A stretch of DNA of 64,000 nt from Closterium sp. Naga37s-1 (GCA_947471745.1 CANJKZ010000093.1:1907501-1971500), one strand, 5' to 3'. Positions 20,188 through 31,225 are shown, counted from the stretch's first letter. Translations and numbers: made by a program. Notes: a model not told the origin generated them from the letters alone.

Positions 20188-20532
20188 GCGACAATCACAA
20201 GGTACAGATTACAGTGTTACCGAAGCCGGATACGGTCACAAACAGCGCTGCGAATCCGGGTAACCTACGAAAAAATAGCGCGACTCGGTTTTTACTGTTT
20301 TAAATTGAACTTTGATAGTCGAACTTTGTTGTTCCGTGCGCGACTCGGGCTTGCTGACGGTGCTCCTCGACCAGCAGAAGTCGAGATGGTCGAGCACAGG
20401 TCGACCAAAATTCAAATGTGAAAGTTCGACAAAATAACATGAACTTGACCCAAATTTGCAAATGACACGCGCCCTTATGTTCACGTTTGCGGGAAACATA
20501 CGTTTGGGAGAGTTCGATGCTTGGATCTGCAT
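20188..20532 (+). repeat. LTRX 3' tail, copy 2
   Basis: This is the second copy of the 345-bp segment at 15990-16334, again directly before an LTRX LTR. Confidence 0.6.
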
Positions 20533-20879
20533 TGTTAGGTTCGGCACACTTATGTTTTAGTGTTTTGTTAACGTAGCTTTGAATCTACGGAAAGTATATG
20601 TGAGGAATTTTATGGCATACTTACCGCGTACTCCAACAACTTGTTCGTGCGCCCGTTATTGCTAAAGGGATTTCGCCACTTTCGCGCGCCACATTTGCAA
20701 AACCTTGCATCGTTGGACTTCGAAGAGTCGGCCTACGCTCGGGACTAGCTAGCCCGCACGCACCTCATTACCGTTTGCATGTTTGGCTTATACGTATTTG
20801 CTCATGCCTTCGCTCATACATGTACTCGTTTGACATTTTACTGCAATTATCGCTACCTCGGTACATTGCACCCGTAACA
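20533..20879 (+). repeat. LTRX LTR, copy 3
   Basis: The third 347-bp LTR is nearly identical to copies 1 and 2 and carries the same primer-site variant after it. Confidence 0.8.
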
Positions 20880-21065
20880 CTTGGCTATCAGAGCCACTTT
20901 CCTTTCGGACCGCGCATTTCCGCAATCAGCAAAAGTCAACCTTTATTTTTTCACTCGAAGGGACGCACGCCCCTCATCGTACTAGGAGCCGCTGTCCTCG
21001 CCTCTCTCGTAAGCGCGACCAGCCACGACTCCGCCTCGCACCTAAGACGGTCGGCGTCCTTTCAC

Positions 21066-21263
21066 ATGGCAGATCGCATCGACATCGCCAGCCTGACACA
21101 GGAGCGCCTGGACGAGCTGACGCGCCAACCGCGTGAAAGCAGCGAAGAAATCTGGGCACTCACGGCAGAACACACGTCGCTGCAAAATGCCATCACACGG
21201 GCGCAACAAGCACAGACGCACACACAAGAGACAGCAGCACAAGGAGCACCGTCCGCCAATTAA
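21066..21263 (+). CDS. LTRX gag-like ORF, copy 3
   Basis: The deduced protein is the same as for 14599-14796. Confidence 0.45.
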   Translation: MADRIDIASLTQERLDELTRQPRESSEEIWALTAEHTSLQNAITRAQQAQTHTQETAAQGAPSAN

Positions 21264-21427
21264 CACGAGATTGTGTGACAACACTTGAGCGCTGCTAGTG
21301 ATAGCGTCGCACGCAACCACAGGACGACACACCCCTGAGCGACAAATGCAGCTGGACGTTAGCGAAGCGTCAACATTCTAACTATCATGTTGTGTAGGCT
21401 GTAGTGGGGTAGCCCATATGGGGTAGC

Positions 21428-22202
21428 CCACGTTCACCCGTCGGCCTGGGTCGAGTCTGTACATACTGACTACTGAGCCTCCCTAGGTAGCTGCGTCTGC
21501 GTCTGCGTCAGGTCAGCTAGCGCCCCCCTGCTCGTGTCACGCCCTGTCGCACCAGACGCTCCTTTGGCACCACCGCCTTGGTCACCCCTCCGTGCCACGC
21601 CTCCGTGGCATGCACTCCCGTCTCCTTGTCTCTGGTCTTCCCAGTTCTCTGCCTCCCCTCCCACACTCGCCTGCCCCTCCCTGCCTTCCCTGTGTCGAGG
21701 GGCGGCAACGCGCCGCTCCTCACTCCTCCTCGTTTCCCCCGACGACTGCTCCCCTGCAGACTCTCCACATGGACGTGTGGGGCCCAGCCCGCGTCCGTGG
21801 ACAGGGCCGCGAGCGCTACTTTCTGCTGGTTGTTGACGACTACTCGCGTTACACCACGGTACTCCCCTTGCGCAGCAAGGGGGAGGTCCCTGATGTTTTG
21901 ATCCCTTGGATCCACGCTGTCCGTCTCCAGCTCCGCGAGCGGTTCCACGCGGACCTTCCAGTCCTGCGCCTGCACTCTGACAGAGGTGGTGAGTTTTCCT
22001 CCGACCTCTTGCGGGACTATTGTCGTGGGGAGGGCATTCGCCAGTCGTTCACGCTTCCGGCCTCTCCGCAGCAGAATGGGGTTGCTGAGCGCCGCATTGG
22101 CTTAGTCATGGAGGTCGCTCGTACCTCTATGATCCATGCGGCTGCTCTCCATTTTCTGTGGCCGTTTGCGGTCCGGTACACTGCGCATCAGCTCAACATC
22201 CT
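21428..22202 (+). pseudogene. COP2 integrase fragment fused back to gag (unit 3)
   Basis: The unit has the same deleted LTR/protease junction as unit 1 (LTR remnant about 21379-21431). It then encodes integrase with all three catalytic residues up to AAHQLN near 22197. There it is joined to the gag region of a second COP2 copy (CTGCCTGAGCGACGC), which restarts the polyprotein from gag. This head-to-tail internal duplication is not a normal insertion. Confidence 0.75.
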
Positions 22203-25122
22203 GCCTGAGCGACGCGGCTGAGCTCCCCCGCTGGCTGGAGCTGCTTAGGCAGAGTGTGGATATCTTTGCTCTTGACTATGATGGTATCCTTACTGCCATA
22301 TATGCATTGACTGTTTGTGCTGAGGGTGACTGTTACCTATGTGTGCCGCTCGACCCAGGTATAGAGGCTGCTGCTCTAGGTGCTAGTGAGTCTGCTCTCT
22401 CTGGTACTGTGCCTGCTGCGGCCTTGTACACCTTCACGCTTGACTAAGGTGCTTCCCGCTGTTTCTTTCGCGACAGTTCCACAGTCACACCACTCCCTGC
22501 ACCTGTTGCAGTCTCTCTGGCTGACCCCTCTGGGGGCCCAGTTCTTGCACGTTCCTCCACTGTTCTCCCGTGTCCGGCGGTTCCGTCTGGCTCACTGTTA
22601 GGTCTTCACCTCCCCTCGTTCTCTACAAACTTGGTGAGCAACGCCGTGCTTCAGGATGAATGGGTTGATACCTTCACCCCTAGTGGACAGCGTGTGGCGA
22701 TCTGTACGTGCTCCCGGACTAGCCGTCACCTGGCCACGTTCACCCTTCGGCCTGGGTCGAGTCTGTACATACTGACTACTGAGCCTCCCCACGAAGCTGC
22801 GTCTGCGTCTGCGTCAGGTCATCTAGTGGCCCCCTGCTCGTGTCGCGCCCTGTCGCACCAGACGCTCCTTTGGCACCACCGCCTTGGTCACCCCTACGTG
22901 CCACGCCTCTGTGGCATGCACTCCCGTCTCCTTGTCTCTGGTCTTCCCAGTTCTCTGCCTCCCCTCCCACACTCGCCTGCCCCTCCCTGCCTTCCCTGTG
23001 TCGAGGGGCGGCAACGCGCCGCTCCTCACTCCTCCTCATTTCCCCCGACGACTGCTCCCCTGCAGACTCTCCACATGGACGTGTGGGGCCCAGCCCGCGT
23101 CCGTGGACAGGGCCGCGAGCGCAAATTTCTGCTGGTTGTTGACGACTACTCGCGTTACACCACGGTACTCCCCTTTCGCAGCAAGGGGGAGGTCCCTGAT
23201 GTTTTGATCCCTTGGATCCGCGCTGTCCGTCTCCAACACCGCGAGCGGTTCCACGCGGACCTTTCAGTCCTGCGTCTGCACTCTGACAGAGGTGGTGAGT
23301 TTTCCTCCGACCTCTTGCGGGACTTTTGTCGTGGGGAGGGCATTTGCCAGTCGTTCACGCTTCCGGCCTCTCCGCAGCAGAATGGGGTTGCTGGGCGCCG
23401 CATTGGCTTAGTCATGGAGGTCGCTCGTACCTCCATGATCCATGCGGCTGCCCCCATTTTCTGTGGCCGTTTGCGGTCCGGTACGCTGCGCATCAGCTCA
23501 ACCTCTGGCCCCGTGTCTCCTTGCCGGAGACCTCGCCGACACTGCGTTGGACGGGGGAGGTTGGCGATGCGTCGGTGTTCCGGGTCTGGGGCTCTCGTGC
23601 CTTTGTCCGCGATACGTCCGCGGACAAGCTCTCCTCCCGCGCCATTTTCTGCGTCTTCCTTGGCTTTCCCCCTGACGCGTCTGGCTGGCAGTTTTACCAC
23701 CCCACCTCGCGCCGTGTCCTGCCCTCTCAGGACGTCACGTTTGACGAGTCGGTTCCCTTTTACCGTCTCTTCCCCTACCGCACTGCCCCTCTCCCCCCCC
23801 CCCCTCCCCCCCCCCCCGCCGCTCTTCCTCGCTCCTCCTCCGGTAGACCTCCTCCCCCCTCAGGGTCCTGCTCCCTCAGATGTGTCTCAGTTAGAAATTG
23901 TCGAGCCTGTCGAGGTCGCTGTCGACTCTGGTGCTGCTGAGGGTGGTGCTGCTAGGGGTGCTGCGTCTGGGGGTGCAGAGCCTGAGCGTGCGGAGCCGGG
24001 GGGTGTTGAGCCTGAGCGTGCGGAGCCTGGGGGTGCTGAGCCTGGGGTTGCTGAGTCTGAGGGTGCGGAGCCTGGGGGTGCTGAGCCTGAGCGTGCGGAG
24101 CCTGGGGGTGCTGAGCTTGGGGGTGCTGAGCCTGAGCGTGCTGCGCTTGGAGGCACTTTGTCTGCTGGAGGTTCTCTGGGTGCCTCGTCACGGCGAGAGA
24201 CTCTCTCTCCACCACAGCTGCGCGAGTGGTTTTCTCGGCGCTGGAGTCTTCAGAGTGGCGCTGCTGGAGTTGGGGAGCCTGCCGCTGGAGGCCCTGGTCC
24301 TGGAGGTGCTGGAGGTGATGGAGCCGCTGGTCCCCGAGGTGCTCGTACTGGAGGTACTGGAGCTGCTGGAGCTGGTGGTGCTACGGGCGTTGGAGCCGGA
24401 GGTACTGGAGCTGCTGGTCCTGGAGGTGCTGGAGGTGCTGCAGCCGCTGGTCCTGGGGGTGCTCGTACTGGAGGTACTGGAACTGCTGGAGCTGGTAGTG
24501 CTGCAGGCGTTGGAGCCGGAGGTGCTGGAGCTGCTGAACCTGGAGGTGCTGGAGGTGCTGGAACCGCTGGTCCCGGAGGTGCTCGTACTGGAGGTACTGG
24601 AGCTGGTGGAGCTGGTGGTGCTGCAGGCGTTGGAGTTGGAGTCCCTGGAGCTGGAGACCCTGGAGCTGGAGGTGCTGGCCCTGGGGGTGCTGGAGCTGTC
24701 GGTACTGGTACTGGAGGCACTGTGCGGCCGCGACCGTACTTCGTTACACTGCTTCAGCAGGTTCTTGGTCTCCCGTCTTCTACTGGCCTTACTCCTCCCT
24801 TACTGTGTCCACCGTCTGACCAGTGGCAGCCGCAGTTACAGCCAGCCTCTCCACTGCCTGCTCCTTCTCCTTACACTGAGCAGACAGACTCTCTTACAGA
24901 GTGTCGTGAGCCAGAGTCTCGTCCTGCGTCGCCTGTTCGCGCTGTTCGCACTGGTCGCCGTGTTCCTCGTCAGCGTCCTCCTCCTGTCCCCGGCATGCAC
25001 CAGATGGCACTTCGTCCTTCCTCTGTTCCACAGTGTCCCCTCCTGCGTCCTCTCTTCCTGACGTTCCTGACCCGCCGTCTGACCATGCTCGTGCTGTCAG
25101 TCCTACTGTCATACGTCTTCTA
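22203..25122 (+). pseudogene. COP2 gag end, protease, integrase and linker
   Basis: The protease active site reads TLD-stop-GAS: a TAA at 22445-22447 replaces the Ser of D-S-G, so the enzyme cannot be made. GAG-pre-integrase (LWHHRLGHPYVPRLCG) and integrase (HMDVWGPARV, LHSDRGGEF, NGVAGRRIG, where the catalytic Glu of the NGVAERRIG context is Gly) follow. A 1-nt deletion near 23452 shifts the frame; the shift is reversed in the C-run at about 23790-23818. The linker (about 23920-24730) is built of GGAEPERAEPGG and GAGGAGG-type repeats. Confidence 0.8.
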
Positions 25123-26976
25123 GCCACTGTTGTCACTGACCCTTCGTTTGAGTCCACTGCTGCGTCTGCCCTAGTTTCTGAGCTTGTTGACTTTGCTGCC
25201 GCCTGTCGTCTCGACTACACCGCTAGTCTTGTTGCTGAGTTTGAGTCTGCCTGTCCTACGTCCTTCAGGGGTGAGTGTGCTCTTGGCACGGACGTTCTTG
25301 AGGACAGGCAGGAGGACTTTGAGTGTTTTGCAGCTACTGTACCTCATCTCGTGTCCATGCTGATTGCACCTGAGGGAGACCCGGATGCACCAGACATCAC
25401 GACCCCGCGCTCTTACGCGGAGGCGATTACGGGTCCCTACTTCTCTCAGTGGCAGACAGCCATGGACGCAGAGATGGCTTCGTGGAAGTCCACAGGCACT
25501 TACGTCGACGAGGTTCCCCCACATGGGGCGAACATAGTCGATGGCATGTGGATTTTCAGGGTGAAGCGGCCGCCGGGTTCTCCGCCTGTCTTCAAGGCGC
25601 GTTACGTTGCACGAGGCTTTAGTCAGCGACAGGGAGTTGACTTCTTCCAGACCTTCTCCCCTACCCCGAAGATGACCACTCTTCGGGTGCTGCTGCACGT
25701 CGCCGCTCAGCGTGACTACGAGCTTCACTCTCTTGACTTCAGCACAACTTTCTTACAGGGCAGCCTGCACGAGGAGATCTGGCTGCGCCGCCCACCTAGC
25801 TTCACTGGGTCGTTTCCTGCAGGTACCCAGTGGAGCCTCCGGCGGCCAGGCTACGGTCTCCGCCAGGCGCCTCGCGAGTGGCACGGCACACTGAGGACGA
25901 CGCTTGCGGCTCTTGGGTTTGCTCCTTCGACTGTAGACCCGTCGCTGTTTCTACGCACCGACACTTCGCTGCCGCCGTTCTACATCCTCGTGTACGTCGA
26001 CGACTTGGACTTCGCCACTGCTGACACTGAGGGAATGGTCCTATTGAAGTCGGAGCTGCAGAAGAGACACACGTGCACAGACCTGGGTGAGCTGGGTAGC
26101 TATCTTGGCTTGCAGATCACCCGGGACAGAGCACGGCGCACCATTACCTTGACTCAGTTACACATGGTGCAGCAGGTCCTTCAGCGCTTCCGCTTCACGT
26201 ACTCCTCGCCACAGTCCACTCCTCTGTCTACCGGTCACTTGCTCTCAGCTCCACCTTCGAACGAGTTTGTAGAGCCGAGTGGCCCGTATCCAGAGCTTGT
26301 GGGCTGCCTCATGTACCTGATGACCTGCACTCGACCTGACCTTGCCTACCCTCTTAGCATTCTGGCACGCTATGTCGCTCCTGGGAGACACAGGAAGGAG
26401 CACATGGATGCCGCTAAGAGGGTGTTGCGCTACTTGTGCAGTACGTCGGGCATGGGGCTCGTGCTTGGAGGACGGGCTCGAGTTGTCCTCACTGGTCACG
26501 CAGACGCTTCCTGGGCTGACGACTTGGCTACGCAGCGGTCGTCACAGGGTTACACCTTCAGTCTTGGCTCCGGCTCTGTTTCTTGGCGGTCTACCTGCTC
26601 GTCTTCTGTTCTCAGTTCCAGTTGTGAGGCTGAGATCTATGCAGGGGCCATGGCTGCACAGGAGTTACGCTGGCTCACCTACCTGCTGACCAACTTGGGA
26701 GAGCCGCCTCGTTCTCCTCCAGTTCTGTATGTCGATAACAAGGCCATGATTGCCTTGTGTCAGGAGCACAGGCTGGAGCACATGACGAAGAACATCGCTC
26801 TGTGTTACTTCCTTGCTCAAGAGTTGCAGCAGCTTGGTCAACTTCGTCTTGCTTACGTGGCCTCTCAGGCCAACACTACTGATATATTCACCAAGGCACT
26901 TCAGCCTTGTGATCATCATCGTTTCTGTACTGTCTTAGGCCTTGTGCCTACTTGGTCTCACTTGCTCACTTCTTGA
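25033..26976 (+). CDS. COP2 reverse transcriptase-RNase H
   Basis: This is the longest clean enzyme frame in the window (about 640 residues). RT shows WIFRVKRPPGSPPVFKARYV and LHSLDFSTTFLQGSLHEEIW (first catalytic Asp), with YVDD at 25993-26004 in the context LVYVDDLDFA. RNase H shows GHADASWADD, SSCEAEIYAGA and VDNKAMIAL, ending in TDIFTKALQ. The start is uncertain because upstream protein is in another frame; the polyprotein would need a frameshift. All visible RT and RNase H catalytic residues are present, so this domain may still fold and act. Confidence 0.85.
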   Translation: MSPPASSLPDVPDPPSDHARAVSPTVIRLLATVVTDPSFESTAASALVSELVDFAAACRLDYTASLVAEFESACPTSFRGECALGTDVLEDRQEDFECFAATVPHLVSMLIAPEGDPDAPDITTPRSYAEAITGPYFSQWQTAMDAEMASWKSTGTYVDEVPPHGANIVDGMWIFRVKRPPGSPPVFKARYVARGFSQRQGVDFFQTFSPTPKMTTLRVLLHVAAQRDYELHSLDFSTTFLQGSLHEEIWLRRPPSFTGSFPAGTQWSLRRPGYGLRQAPREWHGTLRTTLAALGFAPSTVDPSLFLRTDTSLPPFYILVYVDDLDFATADTEGMVLLKSELQKRHTCTDLGELGSYLGLQITRDRARRTITLTQLHMVQQVLQRFRFTYSSPQSTPLSTGHLLSAPPSNEFVEPSGPYPELVGCLMYLMTCTRPDLAYPLSILARYVAPGRHRKEHMDAAKRVLRYLCSTSGMGLVLGGRARVVLTGHADASWADDLATQRSSQGYTFSLGSGSVSWRSTCSSSVLSSSCEAEIYAGAMAAQELRWLTYLLTNLGEPPRSPPVLYVDNKAMIALCQEHRLEHMTKNIALCYFLAQELQQLGQLRLAYVASQANTTDIFTKALQPCDHHRFCTVLGLVPTWSHLLTS

Positions 26977-27205
26977 CTTTGCTTTTACTGTGATCTATAT
27001 ACATATACCTGCATGCTTACACTTGCTAGGTTGTGATCACTGTACTTCTTGTTCTCCATTATATACCTCTGCATGTGAACTGGCCTTGTGGCCATTTGCT
27101 TGTGCTCAGAATGTGTGGTGACTTCGTGATCCACCCTGAGCTTGCTTTGCTTTTCTTGACTGGTCTTGTGACCCCTTGTTCTCCCCCACTTTGCCTATGG
27201 GGGTG
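26977..27205 (+). other. COP2 3' UTR and polypurine tract
   Basis: This is a T-rich non-coding stretch between the RNase H stop and the 3' LTR. TATGGGGGTG immediately before the LTR is the likely plus-strand primer. The equivalent in the minus-strand COP2 copy lies just beyond 52194. Confidence 0.65.
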
Positions 27206-27310
27206 TGTCAAACTATCATGTTGTGTAGGCTGTAGTGGGGTTGCCCATATGGGTTACAGCCCAATTAGGGTTTGCTACTTGTACTCCTACATGCTGTTAG
27301 TTTTACCATT
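27206..27310 (+). repeat. COP2 3' LTR, truncated
   Basis: It matches the first 105 bp of the 124-bp LTR at 17181, then changes abruptly at TTACCATT to unrelated sequence leading into the inverted repeat at 27358. Confidence 0.8.
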
Positions 27311-27357
27311 GCGGCGCCGACCGACGACTTGGCACTGCCCTCACGAATGTCGCTCAT

Positions 27358-28012
27358 GTCTGGACAGGTCTTGAAACGTGCTCATGCCTCCATTGCGCTC
27401 CATTGTGCTATACACTTATTAATCTTTTGAGCACTTTCCAGATTCTAGCTTCTCTCAATCAAACACAAATGAACGGATGACTTAACTCAATTGCTTGGCA
27501 TGGAAATGAGTTTTGCATTCTTTCTCAATTGCTTTTCTCTGCCTTTTAAATGTAAGCCACAACAGCTTCAAGGGATCTGTGCTTGCCTAAGACATCCAAA
27601 TTCTCAGTGGTGGCATGTGAGTTGTGCCTCCACACCACCTGTACATCAAGCACACGAGATGGGTCCATCACTTGCCGTCTCTTATTGGTTACTTGCCGTC
27701 TCCTATCGCTAACAATCAAAACCGTTTGCCATAACTCAGCCCTCAGTAAATACATGGTCCATCGCACGGACGTGCCCTTGCAGATCTACCAAGACCACGA
27801 GACTCTTGAGCAGTCTGTGTGGTGATTCATGGCTAGGTACAGCCAAGACGACCCGAACAAGGTCCATGTTTTCCGGACTCAGGTGGCAAGCAGAACGCAC
27901 TGAAGGTCCAACTGGGGGTCCAATCCCCATGATCTGGTAGCCTACTGTTGGCCCTGCATCGCTGCAACACGGTGCAGCGCGGATTGGTGCAGCGCAAATC
28001 TGTTCAACGGTG
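27358..28012. repeat. Interspersed repeat, right copy of an inverted pair
   Basis: This is the reverse complement of 5-655. On the minus strand two frames are cleaner than in the left copy: 28062-27736 (with VVLAVPSHES then LVDLQGHVRAMDH) and 27767-27546 (with RAELWQTVLIVSDRRRQ then VLDVQVVWRHNSHATTE). The repeated but frame-shifted peptides suggest an old multi-copy coding sequence of unknown identity. Confidence 0.6.
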
Positions 28013-28711
28013 AATGCATAATTCAACTTGCGGCCTCTCCTTAGTGCAGAAGGGTGTGTCAATGGCTAGGGTGGAGAAGATGAGACGCTCTGCCCGGTTG
28101 TGCTGTTGGGAGATTATCCTTGATGCTACCTTGTTGGGACCTTTGGTTGGGCCCCTGAAGCTGGTTGGGCGAAGTGTGTGTGTAGTTGCTTCTCCCGCCC
28201 GTCGTGCACAGACTTGCACGAGTAACGGATTTTGAGCTGGAACTGATTGATCATAGAATAAAAATCAAGGCAAGTACAACGCAAACGAGCTAGAAAGATT
28301 GGAAAGAATTAAACGTCCATCCTTCAAAACATAATGGGTTGGAGATTTTGGTTGATGACATGTACACGTACAAAATGAGATGTTGGAGTCCACATGTAGG
28401 CCCATTATGCTCAACATATGTGTAACTAACCTTGGATGCTCCTGTAATCGCTTTTTAATTGCTATTTCTCCCACACATGTTTCACTTCACTCACGGTAGG
28501 GCATCTCTCTCACATACACATCAACCTGACCATGTAAGGCTGTAGTTGCCCACACTTATTACAAGGCGTGAAGAACATGCGAGGGGTTGCAGTAAAAACC
28601 ACAGCCAGGCGCATCCTCCCCTCTATCCATCCATCGCGCTGCATGCCCCGAGCTCTATTCCATAACCCATTGTTTGCTTGTGATGCTAACCATGCTTCTC
28701 TACATCCAGTA
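28013..28711. other. Spacer, nothing recognised
   Basis: There are no domain motifs, repeats or element ends. Short frames are unsupported. Confidence 0.4.
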
Positions 28712-29583
28712 TGCGGAGATTAACTCTACAACGGTAAGGAGCTAGACTAAGGGATAGGCACGAGTTGTGTGAGTGTGCTTCTCTGCGTTCTCTAGCACTT
28801 GTGCGTTCATAGGGAAAAACTGCAAGAGTTTCACTAGCAAGTTGAGAATACGGAATGATAGGAATAGCAATGACAATAATGACTACATCAGAGCCTAGCA
28901 ACCTAGCAGGGCAGCTGGTCGACCGCCAATGCAGCATGGTCACCCGCCTTCCAGCGTTGCGTAGAGGAGCCGCGCCAGCACTGCAGAGAAGGGCCTGCCA
29001 ACAAAGCAGGTCGACGGCGTGCCAACGCTGCAGCAAAGCGGCCGTCCAGCGTTGCACCCGTAGATAACAGCAGTGTGGGCACTTGCAGGTGTGCGTAGAA
29101 GATTGGCCCGACATGCATCGTCAAATGCCCTTTGGCTGTTGTCTGCGCCTGACGAGCCACATCGACTTCGGGATACCAACCCGAAGTCACCTTCTCCATC
29201 GCGACCTCGACGACGTTTGCGTGCCTCCGCATAACTCGCCGAGCAGGTTACATGGTCGACCAGGTCGACCACCCAGTGCTCTGGTCGACGACCTCCCTCG
29301 TCGATCACAGCGCCCGTCGAAGACCACCAGCACGATCTGCTGCTGCCGTCGAGCTCACTCCGTCGACGGCTCCTCAACGGTCAGCGCAGGTCGACGGGCT
29401 GCTCCGTCGACCTCCCCTGTCGAACTAGGCCGCCGACTCTCATCAACAGTGGCATTGCAGTGGTCGCCTGCAGGTCGACAAGCTCGTCGACCAGCACGCG
29501 TCGACCCTTGCTGAACAGTCGGCCGCACCACCCGCGCGCCCGACCAGGAAGCCAGCGTCACCCAAGAGAGGGCGGGGCTAACA
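28712..29583 (-). repeat. Solo COP1 LTR
   Basis: Relative to the LTR at 1373-2331, 872 bp match in the same orientation. It runs from TGCGGAGATTAAC (28712) to CGGGGCTAACA (29583) in plus-strand sense. No element interior lies on either side. Flanks CAGTA and ACCAC do not match as a target duplication, so loss by LTR recombination followed by decay, or a different event, is possible. Confidence 0.7.
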
Positions 29584-29738
29584 ACCACGACCAGGCGTAT
29601 CTTCCCCCCTTTCCATTGCACGCACTGCATGTATCTTCCCCTCCCCTCTTTCCACTACACGATTTTCCATACACCTTTGCCTTCGTCACCAGTGATTGCT
29701 TGCCATGCTACCCATCTTGCTCGTCATGCCCTCCACAA

Positions 29739-29764
29739 TGACCTCAGCTACAATCCTCTTAATG
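29739..29764 (+). pseudogene. LRR fragment
   Basis: DLSYNPLNA is encoded here in the same phase as the other LRR exons (first base T before GAC). The preceding acceptor is not intact. It is too short for certainty. Confidence 0.3.
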
Positions 29765-30218
29765 CAGGTTTGGATGGGCTCTTTGAAATGTAGGGTGATT
29801 TTTTATTTGTTTTATGAGACATGAGTGGCACGTTATAATACATCACCCCGTCGTATGTAAATTCACAATGTTTGTATCAGATGTCGAAATTTACATTTCT
29901 AATGGTAGAGCACCACCTCCTGCCCGTCTCACTTGCTTGAAGCTGGATTATCATATTCTCTAGCTTGATGTTTCTACCTTCATTCCACCCTCCTGGCCTC
30001 CACAAACCATCTTCCTTTCCCTCCCCTCCTCCCCTCCCCACTGCCCTTTCTTTCTTCCCCAATTTCCAACTCTTCTTTCATCCACTGATCGGTAGGCTAT
30101 ACGCTCGATCTTGCAACTTCTGAGGCCCGTTTCCGAACTACCCCAGCACAGTAGTTGACCGATTGTAAGTTCTCTTGGATCTCCAACCAAGTGGTAGACA
30201 AATTAACATCTCGTTAAA

Positions 30219-30396
30219 GCCTCTAGGTATTACAAAGGGAGATTCTGAAAACCCTCTAGGGTTTATGAAAGAGAATTCTGGAACCTCTCTAGGGTTTCAA
30301 ATCGAATGAGAACTTTGGAACCTCTCTAGGTTTTAAGAAGGAAAATCCTGGAAACCCTCTTTGTTTTACCAAGGAGAATTTTGAAAACCTAGGTTG
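30219..30396 (+). repeat. Degenerate tandem repeat with telomere-like box
   Basis: About five units of 33-37 bp occur, each starting like CCTCTCTAGGGTTT and ending like GAATTCTGGAA. The TAGGGTTT core equals the plant telomeric or telo-box sequence, though it is spaced singly in each unit rather than in tandem. Confidence 0.6.
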
Positions 30397-30419
30397 GGGG
30401 ACTTCGATTTCGATTTGGA

Positions 30420-31155
30420 AGGGTGCAGCTTTACGAAATTAACAATCCCTTTGAAGTTGCGAATGTGAAGTATGGAAGCGTCCAGCGTCCCCGCTGGCGT
30501 ACAGCGTCCATCGTCCGAACGCTAGTATCCGGGCGTGGGACGCTAAGACGCCTAAGCGTTTTTCTCATCATGGATGTGGGGTACGAGCATGTAGGCAAAT
30601 ATCTCAGCATCTCATCATGGTATTTTATAAATTACCGTTACTTGAACTTAAACCAAATTTGGCAGAATATCAAATATTTCATCCGTTTTCAACTCGAGTT
30701 CCTTCAATAGTCTTAGGATAGACATTGTACAATAGGCTAGTGTTTGCCAAATCGGTCATCTCTAGGACAAAGTATAACAAGCTTCCCTTGTTTTCTTTGT
30801 GACATTTTGCAAACATTGTCTTCATCCAAGCTAGATATGGTCAAGTTTTCTATCAATCCCGTCCTTTTCCGTCTACATCCATTGATTTTCTTAGAGGCAA
30901 CTTCTTCCACTATTCTATGTAACTGTGCACTTAAATAGTGTCTTAGGTGGCTTGTTTATAAGACTGCAAGACAGTGTCAATTGGAAATCAATCTCATGTA
31001 ACATTCTCATTCAACAGTTTCAACCCATTCCAAAATTTCTCCTTGTTCTTCCCTCTTCTTCCCTTTTATGGATTACCCGTCCCATCCTTCATTCTCTCGT
31101 CTCACCGCTCCATGCATCATTGTTCACCTTCCTCACTCCCCTTCATCCTCAACAG
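30420..31155. other. AT-rich spacer
   Basis: Short AGCGTCC repeats occur at about 30476-30545. The remainder is AT-rich with no domain and may be intron sequence of the LRR relic that follows. Confidence 0.35.
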
Positions 31156-31225
31156 TGACATGTCGAACAACAGCTTCACTGGTCCCTTCCCTACCTTAAT
31201 CTTGAATGAGGACTCTCAAAACTGA
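31156..31225 (+). pseudogene. LRR exon relic
   Basis: Preceded by the acceptor-like CCTCAACAG, the sequence encodes DMSNNSFTGPFPTLIL in the same phase as the 72-bp LRR exons on the other strand. This matches the plant LRR consensus LDxSxNxFTGxxPxLxxL. No downstream donor or neighbouring exon was found. Confidence 0.5.

Larger units (their letters stand above)
16335..20532 (+). mobile_element. LTRX tandem unit 2 with COP2 5' half
   Basis: This is the most complete array unit: LTR, gag-like ORF (16868-17065), COP2 from its intact 5' LTR (17181) to mid-polyprotein (20187), then the 345-bp LTRX tail. The base run CATTC (17176-17180) just before the COP2 LTR is a candidate target-site copy; its partner is lost with the COP2 3' end. 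The identity of units 1 to 3 implies recent tandem duplication through the LTRs. Confidence 0.75.
22203..27310 (+). mobile_element. COP2 copia element, nearly complete 3' portion
   Basis: The order is gag end, protease, integrase, Gly/Ala-rich linker, RT, RNase H, 3' UTR, purine tract (TATGGGGGTG, 27196-27205) and a 3' LTR cut off after 105 bp. It lacks its own 5' LTR and gag start. Defects are a stop in the protease active site, compensating frameshifts in integrase and linker, and loss of the last 19 bp of the LTR. Confidence 0.82.

Noticed and set aside
23898..25061. Leucine/valine-rich plus-strand ORF resembling a membrane protein
   Set aside because: It is a shifted frame of the Gly/Ala-rich linker of COP2, whose true frame fits the integrase and RT neighbours.
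28712..29583. Minus-strand ORFs of 100-145 codons in the solo LTR
   Set aside because: They are frames through a GTCGAC-rich LTR; the LTR identity is clear from its ends and relatives.
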